Below, in pieces: positions 35,702 to 43,739 of a DNA stretch of 64,000 nucleotides (position 1 is the first letter of the stretch; every line of letters starts with the position of its first letter). A program made the position numbers and the translations under genes. The stretch is taken from contig JADJEH010000009.1 of assembly GCA_016702305.1 (NCBI GenBank), positions 124,001 through 188,000 on the forward strand, given 5' to 3'. The DNA is from a bacterium (GTDB lineage: Bacteria > Electryoneota > RPQS01). The notes below the pieces were generated by a model that worked only from the letters and a program-made list of their open reading frames with translations, ran no database searches and was not told the DNA's origin.

Positions 35702-35958
35702 GGCTTAGACTCACCTCCTTCCGCAGCGGTTTAATTACAGACTCTGAATCTACACTCATTAGGCCAAAGAAGCAACCCCCATCAAAATGAGTGCAATAGC
35801 GTGCGATTAAGAACAATATTGCGCCTCCTGATTTTGGACTTATAAATCTTAAATTAAGTTTATTCAGCAATTAAGGCCAAAAATGTCAAGATCACGGCCT
35901 ATTGATTCCCAGATGGCCCGGTGCTAAATTATGATATCCTAAGAGGAGAACCCAATTC
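35702..35958. other. Divergent AT-rich region between rpsU and nrfA
   Basis: No gene is supported. On the minus strand a perfect TTGACA (35889-35884) stands at promoter distance for rpsU, but no good -10 follows at 17 bases, so only the -35 is convincing. On the plus side AAGAGGAG precedes nrfA; no clear promoter was identified. Confidence 0.5.
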
Positions 35959-37311
35959 ATGCAGAAAAACAAGTTATCACACGGCGGGGCTTCGACCCTG
36001 CTCATCTTCGTCATCAGTCTGGTGGGCGTCCTGGTGCTCCTTTGGCTGCTGACTGACATCTTTGAAAAAAAGCAGGAATCCCGCTATTCATATATCAAGA
36101 CGCAGGAAATCGCCTGGGGCGAACCCGATCCTGAGAAGTGGAGAGTGAACTTCCCGCGCGAATATGCCGCGTACATGAAGACGATGAAGACCTCGGAACT
36201 GGCGACAATCAGTCCCTACGCCCGCTATGGCGGTTCCGAGTCCATCTCCAAACTCGACAAGGACCCACGCATGAAACGCCTGTTCGCGGGCTATCCGTTC
36301 AGCGTGGACTATAACGAAGAACGCGGACACATGAACGCCATGCCGGACATGCTGAACATCAAACGGCTGGGCGACAAGAAGCCCGGCTCGTGCATGACCT
36401 GCAAGAGCCCACAGGTACCGCTGTTCATTGAAGAGCACGGCGCTGAAGCGTTTTACCAGACGCCGGTGACGGAGCTCGTCGAAAAGCACGGTTTCAAGCA
36501 TTCGATTTCCTGCGGCGATTGCCACAATTCGGAGACCATGGAGCTTGTGGTGCGCCGTCCGGCGTACATCGAAGCGCAGACGCGCCGTGGAATTGACATC
36601 AAAGCGCACGATCAGAACCTGAAGCGCACCGACGCCTGTGCACAGTGCCACGTGGAATACTACTGGCCGAAGGAAACGAAGTACGTAACCTTCCCGTGGG
36701 ACAAGGGGCTTTCGATTGACTCGATTGAAGCCTACTACGACTCGATCGGCTTCTCAGACTGGGTGCACGCGGAGACGGGCGCGAAGATGATCAAGATGCA
36801 GCATCCCGAATACGAGATGTGGAGCGCGGGCATTCATTCGCGCGGCGGCGTCGGCTGCGCCGACTGTCATATGCCCTACACGCGCGACGGCTCGGTTAAG
36901 GTCACCGACCACTGGATTCGTTCTCCGTACATGAATTTGACCAACGCCTGCTTGACCTGCCACCGCGAGAGCGAGACGGAGATGGCTCAGCGCATTCGCG
37001 AGATTCAGGACCGCACGTGGAATTTGATGGATCGCTCGGAGGTGGCGCTGATTGCGGCCATTGACGCCATCAAGGCCGCGATTGACGCCGGCGCAACGGA
37101 TGAAGAGCTGGCCGAATGCCGCAAACTCCATCGCAAGTCGCACATTCGCTGGGACTTTGTCTCAGCCGAGAACTCGATGGGCTTCCATGCGCCGCAAGAG
37201 GCTACGCGCATGCTGGGTGATGCGATTGACTATGCGCGGCAGGCGGAACTCGCTGCGACCAAACTGCTGGCCAAACACGGTAAGCTCGAAGTTGCCGCGC
37301 TGACGCACTAA
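35959..37311 (+). CDS. nrfA: Ammonia-forming cytochrome c nitrite reductase
   Basis: Pentahaem enzyme reducing nitrite to ammonium with six electrons in the periplasm; 450 residues. Five haem sites are visible: CMTCK (Cys145, the lysine-ligated catalytic haem typical of NrfA), CGDCH (185), CAQCH (227), CADCH (300) and CLTCH (331). Catalytic Tyr follows haem 3 (CAQCHVEYY) and catalytic His stands in GIHSRGG. The N-terminus has a hydrophobic segment (LLIFVISLVGVLVLLWLL) that may be an uncleaved anchor. nrfH follows after 14 bases. Confidence 0.97.
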   Translation: MQKNKLSHGGASTLLIFVISLVGVLVLLWLLTDIFEKKQESRYSYIKTQEIAWGEPDPEKWRVNFPREYAAYMKTMKTSELATISPYARYGGSESISKLDKDPRMKRLFAGYPFSVDYNEERGHMNAMPDMLNIKRLGDKKPGSCMTCKSPQVPLFIEEHGAEAFYQTPVTELVEKHGFKHSISCGDCHNSETMELVVRRPAYIEAQTRRGIDIKAHDQNLKRTDACAQCHVEYYWPKETKYVTFPWDKGLSIDSIEAYYDSIGFSDWVHAETGAKMIKMQHPEYEMWSAGIHSRGGVGCADCHMPYTRDGSVKVTDHWIRSPYMNLTNACLTCHRESETEMAQRIREIQDRTWNLMDRSEVALIAAIDAIKAAIDAGATDEELAECRKLHRKSHIRWDFVSAENSMGFHAPQEATRMLGDAIDYARQAELAATKLLAKHGKLEVAALTH

Positions 37312-37325
37312 GCGAAAGGCGCCAC

Positions 37326-37784
37326 ATGAAACCCCCGAACACTCTGGTCACCCTGACGGCGGTATTGCTCGGCGCGTTCCTGGCGATCGGCGCATACACG
37401 GTGTACTACAGCAAGGCCTACTCGTATTTGCAGGACGATCCGCGGGCGTGCATGAACTGTCACGTGATGAAGGACGCGTACGACGGCTGGCGGGTGTCGA
37501 GTCACCGGAACGTCACGTGCAATGAGTGCCACACTCCGCACGACTTCGTGGGCAAGTACGCGACAAAGGTGGAGCACGGCGCGCGGCACTCCTACGTCTT
37601 CACGTTCGGCGATCCGCAGTTGATGCGGTTGAAAGAATCAGGCGAAGACATTGTAACCGACAATTGTGTGCAGTGTCATCAGACGCTGGTCAATAACACG
37701 CTGCCCGATCACGTGGGTGAACGAAGGTGCATTCAATGCCATCAAGGCGTCGCCCACGGCCGCATGGCCAACCGGCGCAGATAA
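37326..37784 (+). CDS. nrfH: NrfH-type tetrahaem menaquinol dehydrogenase
   Basis: Membrane-anchored NapC/NirT-family cytochrome, 152 residues, that passes electrons from menaquinol to NrfA. One N-terminal helix (LVTLTAVLLGAFLAIGAYTVYY) is followed by four CxxCH motifs: CMNCH, CNECH, CVQCH and CIQCH. The usual order is nrfH then nrfA; here it is reversed. No maturation or formate-dependent genes are nearby. Confidence 0.95.
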   Translation: MKPPNTLVTLTAVLLGAFLAIGAYTVYYSKAYSYLQDDPRACMNCHVMKDAYDGWRVSSHRNVTCNECHTPHDFVGKYATKVEHGARHSYVFTFGDPQLMRLKESGEDIVTDNCVQCHQTLVNNTLPDHVGERRCIQCHQGVAHGRMANRRR

Positions 37785-37789
37785 GTCTT

Positions 37790-37815
37790 AACGGGCGGCA
37801 GGGATGCCGCCCGTT
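37790..37815 (+). terminator. Hairpin after nrfH
   Basis: AACGGGCGGCA pairs with TGCCGCCCGTT six bases after the nrfH stop. It lacks a T-run, so alone it is a weak terminator. Confidence 0.5.
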
Positions 37816-37850
37816 GCGTAAGATAGAGTTAGTTGACTAGTCATGAACGC

Positions 37851-37880
37851 AAAAAGCCCACTCGCATGAGTGGGCTTTTT
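37851..37880. terminator. Bidirectional terminator
   Basis: AAAAAGCCCACTC and GAGTGGGCTTTTT form a perfect stem over GCAT, between nrfH and the convergent histone-like gene. Confidence 0.88.
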
Positions 37881-37898
37881 GAATTTATCGCGATGAAC

Positions 37899-38795
37899 CT
37901 AGTATTCGTCGTCCCCGCCGCCTTCGTCCACGCCGCCGTAACCGGAATAGTCTTCCTCACGCTTGCGCGCGGCGACACGTTTCTTCAGGCAGTTGAAACA
38001 CACGCGCTCAACCGACAGCCAACCGTGCGGCTGTCCGCACTCGATGCACGTTTGCATGCGCGGCGCTAACCGCTTCGGGCGCGGCGGGAGCGGTGCGGCA
38101 GCCGTTGGTGCAGGCGGCGGTCCGGGCAAATCCGGATCAAGAATCAGCGTGGCCGAGAACGGATCAAGGTCGTCGAGAATCTCAACATCCTCGACCTCCT
38201 CCGTCACTTCCATATCTTCTTCCAGAAACTCCTCGGTAGCGCTGCGCTTCCGCATGCGTCCACCGCGTTTTCCACCATCCGCCTTGCGGGGCCGCGAGGG
38301 GCGATCGTCGTCGCCATCGTCCTCTTCATCGTCGTCGCGCTCATCGTCGCCATCGGCAGCCTCCACACCCGGCGTCTCTTCGTCGTCATCCTCGTCGTCG
38401 TTGGCGTCGCGCGCGCTCTTCTTCACGGTGCGCGCGGCTTCGGTTTCAACGGCATCCTGCTCCTCAGCGGCCTTGCGGCTCCGCTTGGCAGGCTTCGCGG
38501 TTTCGACGGCAACAGGTTCAGTTTTGGCAACGACCTTCTTGATCGGCGGCATCGGTTCGGCCAATGGCTCGGCAAGCTCCACGATCGGCTCGGCGGCTTG
38601 AATCGGAGCGGCGGTCTTCTTGGGCTTTATAGTCTTGGTGGCTTTCGCCGGAGTTTTCTTAACGGGCATGGGGCTCTTGGCCGGTTTGGCAGGCTTGGGA
38701 CGCGTGGCTCCTTGGGCGGCCGGCTTGGGGGCGGCTGCCTTGGACTTGGGAGATTTTGGTGCTTTCGAGGGGGTCTTTTTTGCCCGCGTGACCAT
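37899..38795 (-). CDS. Lys/Ala/Pro-rich histone-H1-like protein with acidic region and zinc ribbon
   Basis: 298 residues of three parts. Residues 1-70 are rich in Lys, Ala and Pro in KPAKP- and AKKTP-type repeats, as in bacterial histone-H1-like proteins. Residues about 100-175 form a strongly acidic stretch of Asp and Glu. Residues about 240-275 carry two Cys pairs (CIECGQ and CFNCLKK) that would bind zinc. The combination suggests a nucleic-acid-binding protein with charge modulation, possibly chromosome organising or RNA related; this is inference. The ATG lies behind GAGGT. Low complexity means similarity searches will give many false hits. Confidence 0.7.
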   Translation of the reverse strand: MVTRAKKTPSKAPKSPKSKAAAPKPAAQGATRPKPAKPAKSPMPVKKTPAKATKTIKPKKTAAPIQAAEPIVELAEPLAEPMPPIKKVVAKTEPVAVETAKPAKRSRKAAEEQDAVETEAARTVKKSARDANDDEDDDEETPGVEAADGDDERDDDEEDDGDDDRPSRPRKADGGKRGGRMRKRSATEEFLEEDMEVTEEVEDVEILDDLDPFSATLILDPDLPGPPPAPTAAAPLPPRPKRLAPRMQTCIECGQPHGWLSVERVCFNCLKKRVAARKREEDYSGYGGVDEGGGDDEY

Positions 38796-39148
38796 ACAGC
38801 GAGACCTCGGTTGGGACAGTTTGGGGTGTCCGCAGAGCTGGACTGAAGCAGAAACCCATCAGGAACTGCAATTGTTCCCAGCACTTCAGGCGGACATTAG
38901 TGCGTTTAGCCCAGGAGCGCCCCAATATAGGCCACCAATGGGCACGGGTCAAGCTAAACTGCTGAGGAATCCACAGCACCTGCCATCGCTCATCATTGCA
39001 GAAATCACACAATATCAAGTGTTTAATCAAAATGCCGTCAAACATGACGGACGAGTGAGGAGGCGGACAGAGGCATCCTGCGGTCATTTTCGCGTGGCAC
39101 TTTCCTTGCACAGGTGAATCTGGTCTTAAGCAAATATGAATGTGAACT
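38796..39148. other. Control region between histone-like gene and kinase operon
   Basis: About 350 bases without a supported gene. It contains the sigma54 promoter at 39095-39110 for the kinase pair. Upstream activator sites, expected 80-200 bases before such a promoter, were not recognised with confidence. Confidence 0.55.
39095..39110 (+). promoter_or_regulatory. Sigma54 (RpoN) promoter
   Basis: TGGCAC (39095-39100), five bases, TTGCA (39106-39110); the GG and GC invariant pairs are 10 bases apart, as required for sigma54. The first codon of the kinase is about 38 bases downstream. Confidence 0.8.
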
Positions 39149-40759
39149 GTGTTTGAGAGCATTGCCACGCCCCGACTGACCGACGACACCGAGCAGCCAA
39201 CATCTTTGGGAAGAGTGCTATGGTTGGCCGCGCATGCCAGCGGGCCGACCGCGCCGATCCAAGTCCACGACTTGGGCCTGGAAGTGCGAATTGTCCGCAG
39301 CAGCCTGGTCGCCCTGGGATTGGTCGCGGACTTTGACCCCGAGGTGTTATGGATAGACAGTCTCGATGATGAGCTTACGCTCGAAGAGATTCTCTACGCA
39401 TTACGCATACCGCGTCGGATTCATCCCATAGCCGTGGTGATTTCAACGCAGCTTGCCAATGACTACCCCAATCTTATCCTGACGGATTCTGACGAAGTGC
39501 TGGATCCGGTCGAGTGCACGAAGCACGTCGGGCAGCTCTTGCAGTTGATAAAAGTCACGCGGCTCGAGCGGCAAGTGATGAAGCGCGAGCACGAGATTCT
39601 CGACTCGCTCCCGCATGCGCTCTTTGTCGTGGACCGCAATTTGACGCTCTGGAAGGTGAATCGGAATCTGGCCACGACGCTGGATATCACCGATCCCGAA
39701 TTTCGCAAAAAAGCCCTCGGGCGCTCGCTGGGTTCAGGTCTCGCGCTGGCGGGATTACCGGTTGACGGCGACACGCCTCTGCCGCATCTCGTGCACGAAT
39801 TGGAACAGTGCGTACGCAGCGGCCGCAAACGGTTTCGCGTCAAAGAGCGCATCAGCTCCAGTGATCGGCTGTTTACGGGTGAACTGACTCAACTCGTTCA
39901 TAGCCCTGAGCATTTCCTCGTGGACTTGCGCGACATCACGGCCGACGAACAGGCGGTACTGGTCGAGGCGCGGCGTGAACGGTTGGCGACGATCGGCAAT
40001 CTCTCCGTCGGCGTCGCGCATGAAATTCAGAATCCGAATACCTTCAGCCGCGTGAACGCCGCCAACTTGAAGATGATGTTCGAGGCGATCAAGCCCGTCA
40101 TCTCGCAAGCGGCCGAAGTCATGGGTGGTAAGCTCGGCAATCTGCCGGCGCCACAGTTCATCGCCAAGATGAACGAAGCGATTGGCGCCGTGGACATGGC
40201 CAGTCGCCGGATTGAAGCCGTGCTGACAACGCTGAAGGCGTTCGGACGGCAGGACGACGGTCAGTTGGATGCCGTAGATGTCAAGGCCGTGGTTGAAGAA
40301 GCTGAACTTCTGGTGCGTCACGAAGCGCGCGGCAAGTGTGACATCGTGCTCAATCTGCCCGCCGATCTCCCGCGGGTAACCGCGTCGGCGACGGGCCTGA
40401 GCCAAGTGCTCGTGAATCTCCTGCAGAATTCCGTGCATGCACTCGACGAGGCCAAACCGCAGGCGCGCGGCAACTCACCCGGGCGCGTGGAAATTCGCTG
40501 TGAAGCCGTCAATCCGGATGAAGTGATTCTGTCGGTCTCGGACAACGGTCCCGGCGTACCGGCCACATTGCAAGAGAAGATTTTTCGCCCCTACTTCACG
40601 ACGAAACCTCAAGGCCAAGGGACGGGTCTGGGGCTTTCGATTTCGACCGATATGATGCACCGGTTCGGCGGGGATTTGACGCTACGCAGCCGGGCGGGCG
40701 AAGGGGCCACCTTTTACATCAAGCTGCGGCGGCACGATGGGTCGCCCGTCACTACATAG
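39149..40759 (+). CDS. Sensor histidine kinase
   Basis: Cytoplasmic kinase of 536 residues with no membrane helix. Residues 20-135 look like a degenerate receiver-like fold (VLWLAAHASGP, VLWIDSLDDEL) with no secure phosphoacceptor. A PAS-like region (about 145-280) follows. The HisKA phosphosite is His291 in VGVAHEIQNPNTFSR, and the ATPase domain shows NLLQNSVHAL, SDNGPGVP and GTGLGLSIS. The GTG start follows an in-frame stop two codons upstream, so it is near certain. It is probably paired with the following response regulator; both lie behind a sigma54 promoter. Confidence 0.92.
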   Translation: MFESIATPRLTDDTEQPTSLGRVLWLAAHASGPTAPIQVHDLGLEVRIVRSSLVALGLVADFDPEVLWIDSLDDELTLEEILYALRIPRRIHPIAVVISTQLANDYPNLILTDSDEVLDPVECTKHVGQLLQLIKVTRLERQVMKREHEILDSLPHALFVVDRNLTLWKVNRNLATTLDITDPEFRKKALGRSLGSGLALAGLPVDGDTPLPHLVHELEQCVRSGRKRFRVKERISSSDRLFTGELTQLVHSPEHFLVDLRDITADEQAVLVEARRERLATIGNLSVGVAHEIQNPNTFSRVNAANLKMMFEAIKPVISQAAEVMGGKLGNLPAPQFIAKMNEAIGAVDMASRRIEAVLTTLKAFGRQDDGQLDAVDVKAVVEEAELLVRHEARGKCDIVLNLPADLPRVTASATGLSQVLVNLLQNSVHALDEAKPQARGNSPGRVEIRCEAVNPDEVILSVSDNGPGVPATLQEKIFRPYFTTKPQGQGTGLGLSISTDMMHRFGGDLTLRSRAGEGATFYIKLRRHDGSPVTT

Positions 40760-40767
40760 GAGTAATC

Positions 40768-41202
40768 ATGTCTTACAAAGTTATGATCGTGGACGACGAA
40801 GAGCTCATCCTCTCGTCGCTCGAAACTTTCTTGACCATGCGCGGCTACGAGGTAGCGACGTGCAGCAACCCCATTGAAGCGCTCGAACGAATCGAATTCG
40901 AGAAATTCCACGTCGTGCTGATGGACATTAACATGCCGCAGATGACGGGGCTCGAACTCCTGAAGCGCGTGAAGACCGCGCGCCCGACCGTGCAAGTCAT
41001 CATGATGACGGCCTACACGACGATTCAGAAGTGCATCGAGTGTGTCGAGCGCGGCGCCAGCGACTACTTGCTCAAGCCCTTCGAAGACATGGAACAGCTT
41101 GCCACGCTGATTGACGAGACCTGCCGCCGCGTCGCGCGCTGGGAGTCCATCGCTAAGGAGAGTCTGCGCCATCCGCGCGACGTCACGGCGCATCAATTGT
41201 AA
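40768..41202 (+). CDS. Single-domain response regulator
   Basis: 144 residues, one receiver domain only. Asp53 (VLMDINMP) is the phosphoacceptor, with acidic pair Asp9/Asp10 (VDDEE), Thr/Ala in MMTAYT and Lys in YLLKPFED. There is no DNA-binding or enzymatic output, so it must act by protein contact or as a phosphate relay or sink. It begins 8 bases after the kinase behind TAGGAG and is probably its partner. Confidence 0.93.
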   Translation: MSYKVMIVDDEELILSSLETFLTMRGYEVATCSNPIEALERIEFEKFHVVLMDINMPQMTGLELLKRVKTARPTVQVIMMTAYTTIQKCIECVERGASDYLLKPFEDMEQLATLIDETCRRVARWESIAKESLRHPRDVTAHQL

Positions 41203-41235
41203 CGAAAAACTACCACCGCGCGGGGATTAACCTGG

Positions 41236-41254
41236 GTCAGGCCTCCGGCCTGAC
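41236..41254. repeat. Short palindrome, GTC(A)GGCC variant
   Basis: GTCAGGCC-TCC-GGCCTGAC, a perfect 8-base stem over 3 bases, 33 bases after the response regulator stop. It is the variant of the GTCCGGCC family in which both stem partners changed together. Flanks CCTGG before it and AAC shortly after it match the copy at 51362. Confidence 0.7.
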
Positions 41255-41314
41255 GAACGCGGTTCCCCGCCGGAATATAGGGCGTCCTCGCGGTAATAGA
41301 GTACCGCGAAAAAT

Positions 41315-41354
41315 AAGAAAACCGCAAGCACGAGGGTCGTGTTTGCGGCTTCTT
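41315..41354. terminator. Bidirectional terminator
   Basis: Long imperfect stem (AAGAA/TTCTT base, CCGCAA/TTGCGG middle, CACGA/TCGTG top) with T-runs on either side, between the response regulator and the convergent outer-membrane gene. Confidence 0.75.
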
Positions 41355-41378
41355 GTTTTATACCGTGTTGTCGAGCGC

Positions 41379-41993
41379 TCAGAACCGGTAAGCTGCTCCG
41401 ATCATCAGCGAAGTGGTCAGCATCGCCACCTGCTCTTCAATCTTCTCAAAATCGTAGGCGTCTGACTGTGTCGTGGAGCGGCTCCACGTCGAGAGACTCC
41501 AATGGAGATTCGCCGACAGCATCAAGTTCGTGGGCCGAATCCTGAATCGAAGTCCGGTGTCGGCAAAGAATCCCAGCGCCGCAGTCTCGTCAACGGGTCG
41601 TTCTTCCAAATAGAGCCGAGGCTCACCTTGCGAGTAGTCGTAGTTCCATGAATAGAACTGTGTGTCACGAAGACCGAGTAATACACCGCCGCCGATGCAA
41701 GGAACGACCACGGCCACAGGGTTTCTGGTCGTGAACCAGTGCGCGCCTGCCATGATGTTATTCTGTCCTTCGCTGTACCAGCCGGGCGAATCCACATCCT
41801 CGTCAACACTCCAGCGATACCATCCCGCGAACAATCGCAAGCCGGGCGATTGAACGCCTACACGAATGACCTGCTCATCCAGCGGATTGGTTGCAGCCGC
41901 CTCGGCTTCGATGAACAATCTCGGCGAAGCTACTGCCTGAATAGCAAACGAACAGAACAATATTGCAACCGCAACGGCGCAGGCGCTGCGCAT
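41379..41993 (-). CDS. Small outer-membrane protein of unknown family
   Basis: 204 residues from ATG 41993, behind GAGG; a signal peptide (MRSACAVAVAILFCSFAIQAVA) is followed by amphipathic aromatic strands (LRLFAGWYRWSVDED, QFYSWNYDYSQGEP) and a terminal aromatic residue (GAAYRF) typical of outer-membrane barrels. No family was recognised. It lies 8 bases after rmlB and may be the last gene of the rhamnose operon; a surface or porin-like role is a guess. Confidence 0.65.
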   Translation of the reverse strand: MRSACAVAVAILFCSFAIQAVASPRLFIEAEAAATNPLDEQVIRVGVQSPGLRLFAGWYRWSVDEDVDSPGWYSEGQNNIMAGAHWFTTRNPVAVVVPCIGGGVLLGLRDTQFYSWNYDYSQGEPRLYLEERPVDETAALGFFADTGLRFRIRPTNLMLSANLHWSLSTWSRSTTQSDAYDFEKIEEQVAMLTTSLMIGAAYRF

Positions 41994-42001
41994 CACTTAC
42001 C

Positions 42002-43018
42002 TCATTTGCTTTCCAGCGGTTTGTAATGCTTCTCCATCCACGCCTTGTAATCGGCCTGCTTTTGCTTGATGGCCCGCCACCACGCTTCGTTCTCGACATA
42101 CCACTTCACCGTCTTCTCGAGCCCCTGCTGGAAGTTGTGCTTCTTCACCCAACCGAGCTTCTGAATCTTGTCGGTGTCCACCGCGTAGCGGCGGTCATGG
42201 CCGGGGCGATCCTGCACATAGGTGATGAGATCATGCCCCTTACCCAACAGCTTTAGAATCGCGTGCGTGACGTCAATGTTGAATTCTTCATTGTGCGAAC
42301 CGCAGTTGTAGATCTCGCCGACCTCGCCCTTGTGCAGGACGAGATCAAGTCCGTCGCATTGATCCTCAACGAACAGCCAGTCCCGCACCTGCTTGCCGTC
42401 GCCATAGACGGGCACGGGCTTATTCTCGATCAGGTTGGTCACAAACAGCGGCACGAGCTTCTCGGGATACTGAAACGGTCCGAAATTATTGGACGAGCGC
42501 GTAATCAATACCGGCAAACCATACGTGACAAAATACGAGCGCGCGAGCAACTCACCCCCGGCTTTCGCGGATGAATACGGCGACGACGGAAAGAGATTGT
42601 CGGTCTCTTTGAAGTAGCCTTCCAGCCGCGAACCGTAAACTTCGTCCGTCGAGATGTGCAGGAAGCGCTCGACTTTGCGGCGGCGCGCCTCTTCGCACAG
42701 CACATAGACGCCCTTGACATTCGTCATCACGAACAGATCGCCCGCGTGAATCGAGCGGTCCACATGCGTCTCGGCGGCGAAGTTCACGACGGCATCGCAG
42801 CCGTCCATCGCTTCGGCAACCTTCACCGGGTCGCAAATATCGCCCTGCACAAACCGATAGCGCGGATCGTTCTCGATATCCTTCAGGTTATCAAGATTCC
42901 CCGCGTACGTCAGCACATCTAAATTCGTAATCTTCAAGTGCGGATACTTCCGAAGCATATGCCGCACAAAATTGGAGCCAATAAACCCGGCCCCACCGGT
43001 GATAAGGAGGTGGTTCAT
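42002..43018 (-). CDS. rmlB: dTDP-glucose 4,6-dehydratase
   Basis: Second enzyme of dTDP-L-rhamnose synthesis: converts dTDP-glucose to dTDP-4-keto-6-deoxyglucose using bound NAD. 338 residues, the usual length. The Rossmann start ITGGAGFIGSNFVRH, active-site HISTDEVYG, and YSSAK Tyr/Lys pair are present, as is the SSNNFGPFQYPEKL substrate block. No clear ribosome site precedes the ATG. It is separated from rmlC, rmlD and rmlA by other genes, including an apparent late-arriving nuclease immediately upstream. Confidence 0.96.
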   Translation of the reverse strand: MNHLLITGGAGFIGSNFVRHMLRKYPHLKITNLDVLTYAGNLDNLKDIENDPRYRFVQGDICDPVKVAEAMDGCDAVVNFAAETHVDRSIHAGDLFVMTNVKGVYVLCEEARRRKVERFLHISTDEVYGSRLEGYFKETDNLFPSSPYSSAKAGGELLARSYFVTYGLPVLITRSSNNFGPFQYPEKLVPLFVTNLIENKPVPVYGDGKQVRDWLFVEDQCDGLDLVLHKGEVGEIYNCGSHNEEFNIDVTHAILKLLGKGHDLITYVQDRPGHDRRYAVDTDKIQKLGWVKKHNFQQGLEKTVKWYVENEAWWRAIKQKQADYKAWMEKHYKPLESK

Positions 43019-43027
43019 GAATTGTTA

Positions 43028-43723
43028 TTATTGAATCTTATTGCTCTTCTGAAGATTGTGACGCGCGCAAAGCAGTTGAACATTCTCGGCAAGCAGCGAT
43101 GTGCCACCTCGTGAAAACGGCAGGTTATGATCAAAATGGAGATTGTCCTTGCTTCCGCAAAGTACACACTGCCCTTTGTCGCGTTTAAAGACTTCCGCTT
43201 TTACAGCCGTAGGAATTAGTCGCGAATGTGTGAGCTCGTCTGCTGTCAAATCGTGCTGATCCAAGTCGTCAACAAGTTCCAAGCGAAACTTGTAAACATT
43301 TCGTCTTCCGTCGTATTGAAGCCACGAATCAACCAGCTTGAAGCTGCCATTAAACACCCAGACGCCATCATAGATCTTCTGATACACACGAACGATTTCC
43401 GGCGCAGAATGCCCATTCTTGAATGACACAGCGGCACGATAGAATAGCCCATTCTGCGTGAGAATTCCGCTCGGCCTCACGCTTGGTTGGTCAACTTCTT
43501 TGGGATCTTTATCAACTGTGTTTCGAGCGGCGTCATGCCCCTCGTAAATCAGGGCTCGACCGCCATCTTCGATTTCATCCCGATATGGAGCATTTCCTCG
43601 GGTGTTCATCAAGAAAATACTCGTCCGGCCATTCGGCCGAAAGTGCATTCCAGCTTGCAACATTCTACCAAACTCATTTTGGCACATCTCATGGTGCGAG
43701 AGAATGGTGTTGCGAGCAATCAT
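43028..43723 (-). CDS. SRA-like/HNH endonuclease
   Basis: 231 residues from ATG 43723, behind GGAAGGGA. The N-terminal half resembles the SRA/YDG modified-base-binding fold (GRTSIFLMNTRGNAPY, ALIYEGHD, YDGVWVFNGSFKLVDSW, YKFRLEL). The C-terminal part is an HNH nuclease with zinc cysteines (CVLCG), FDHNLPFSRGG and LLCARHN. Such combinations occur in type IV, modification-dependent restriction. There is no partner methyltransferase, as expected for that type. In five 60-base rows I counted GC is about 46%, against 55-60% in neighbours, a sign of recent arrival. It lies inside the rhamnose operon. Confidence 0.82.
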   Translation of the reverse strand: MIARNTILSHHEMCQNEFGRMLQAGMHFRPNGRTSIFLMNTRGNAPYRDEIEDGGRALIYEGHDAARNTVDKDPKEVDQPSVRPSGILTQNGLFYRAAVSFKNGHSAPEIVRVYQKIYDGVWVFNGSFKLVDSWLQYDGRRNVYKFRLELVDDLDQHDLTADELTHSRLIPTAVKAEVFKRDKGQCVLCGSKDNLHFDHNLPFSRGGTSLLAENVQLLCARHNLQKSNKIQ

Positions 43724-43739
43724 ACCGTCCCTTCCAACC

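Noticed and set aside
35586..35870. Possible leader peptide upstream of rpsU behind AGGAGG
   Set aside because: The frame overlaps rpsU in another register and has no plausible start codon at the right distance.
38659..39189. Minus-strand frame across the kinase promoter region
   Set aside because: It covers the sigma54 site and overlaps the kinase start; the sequence is low in protein character.
41221..41378. Cluster of short repeats examined as a CRISPR
   Set aside because: Only single hairpins, no regularly spaced direct repeats.
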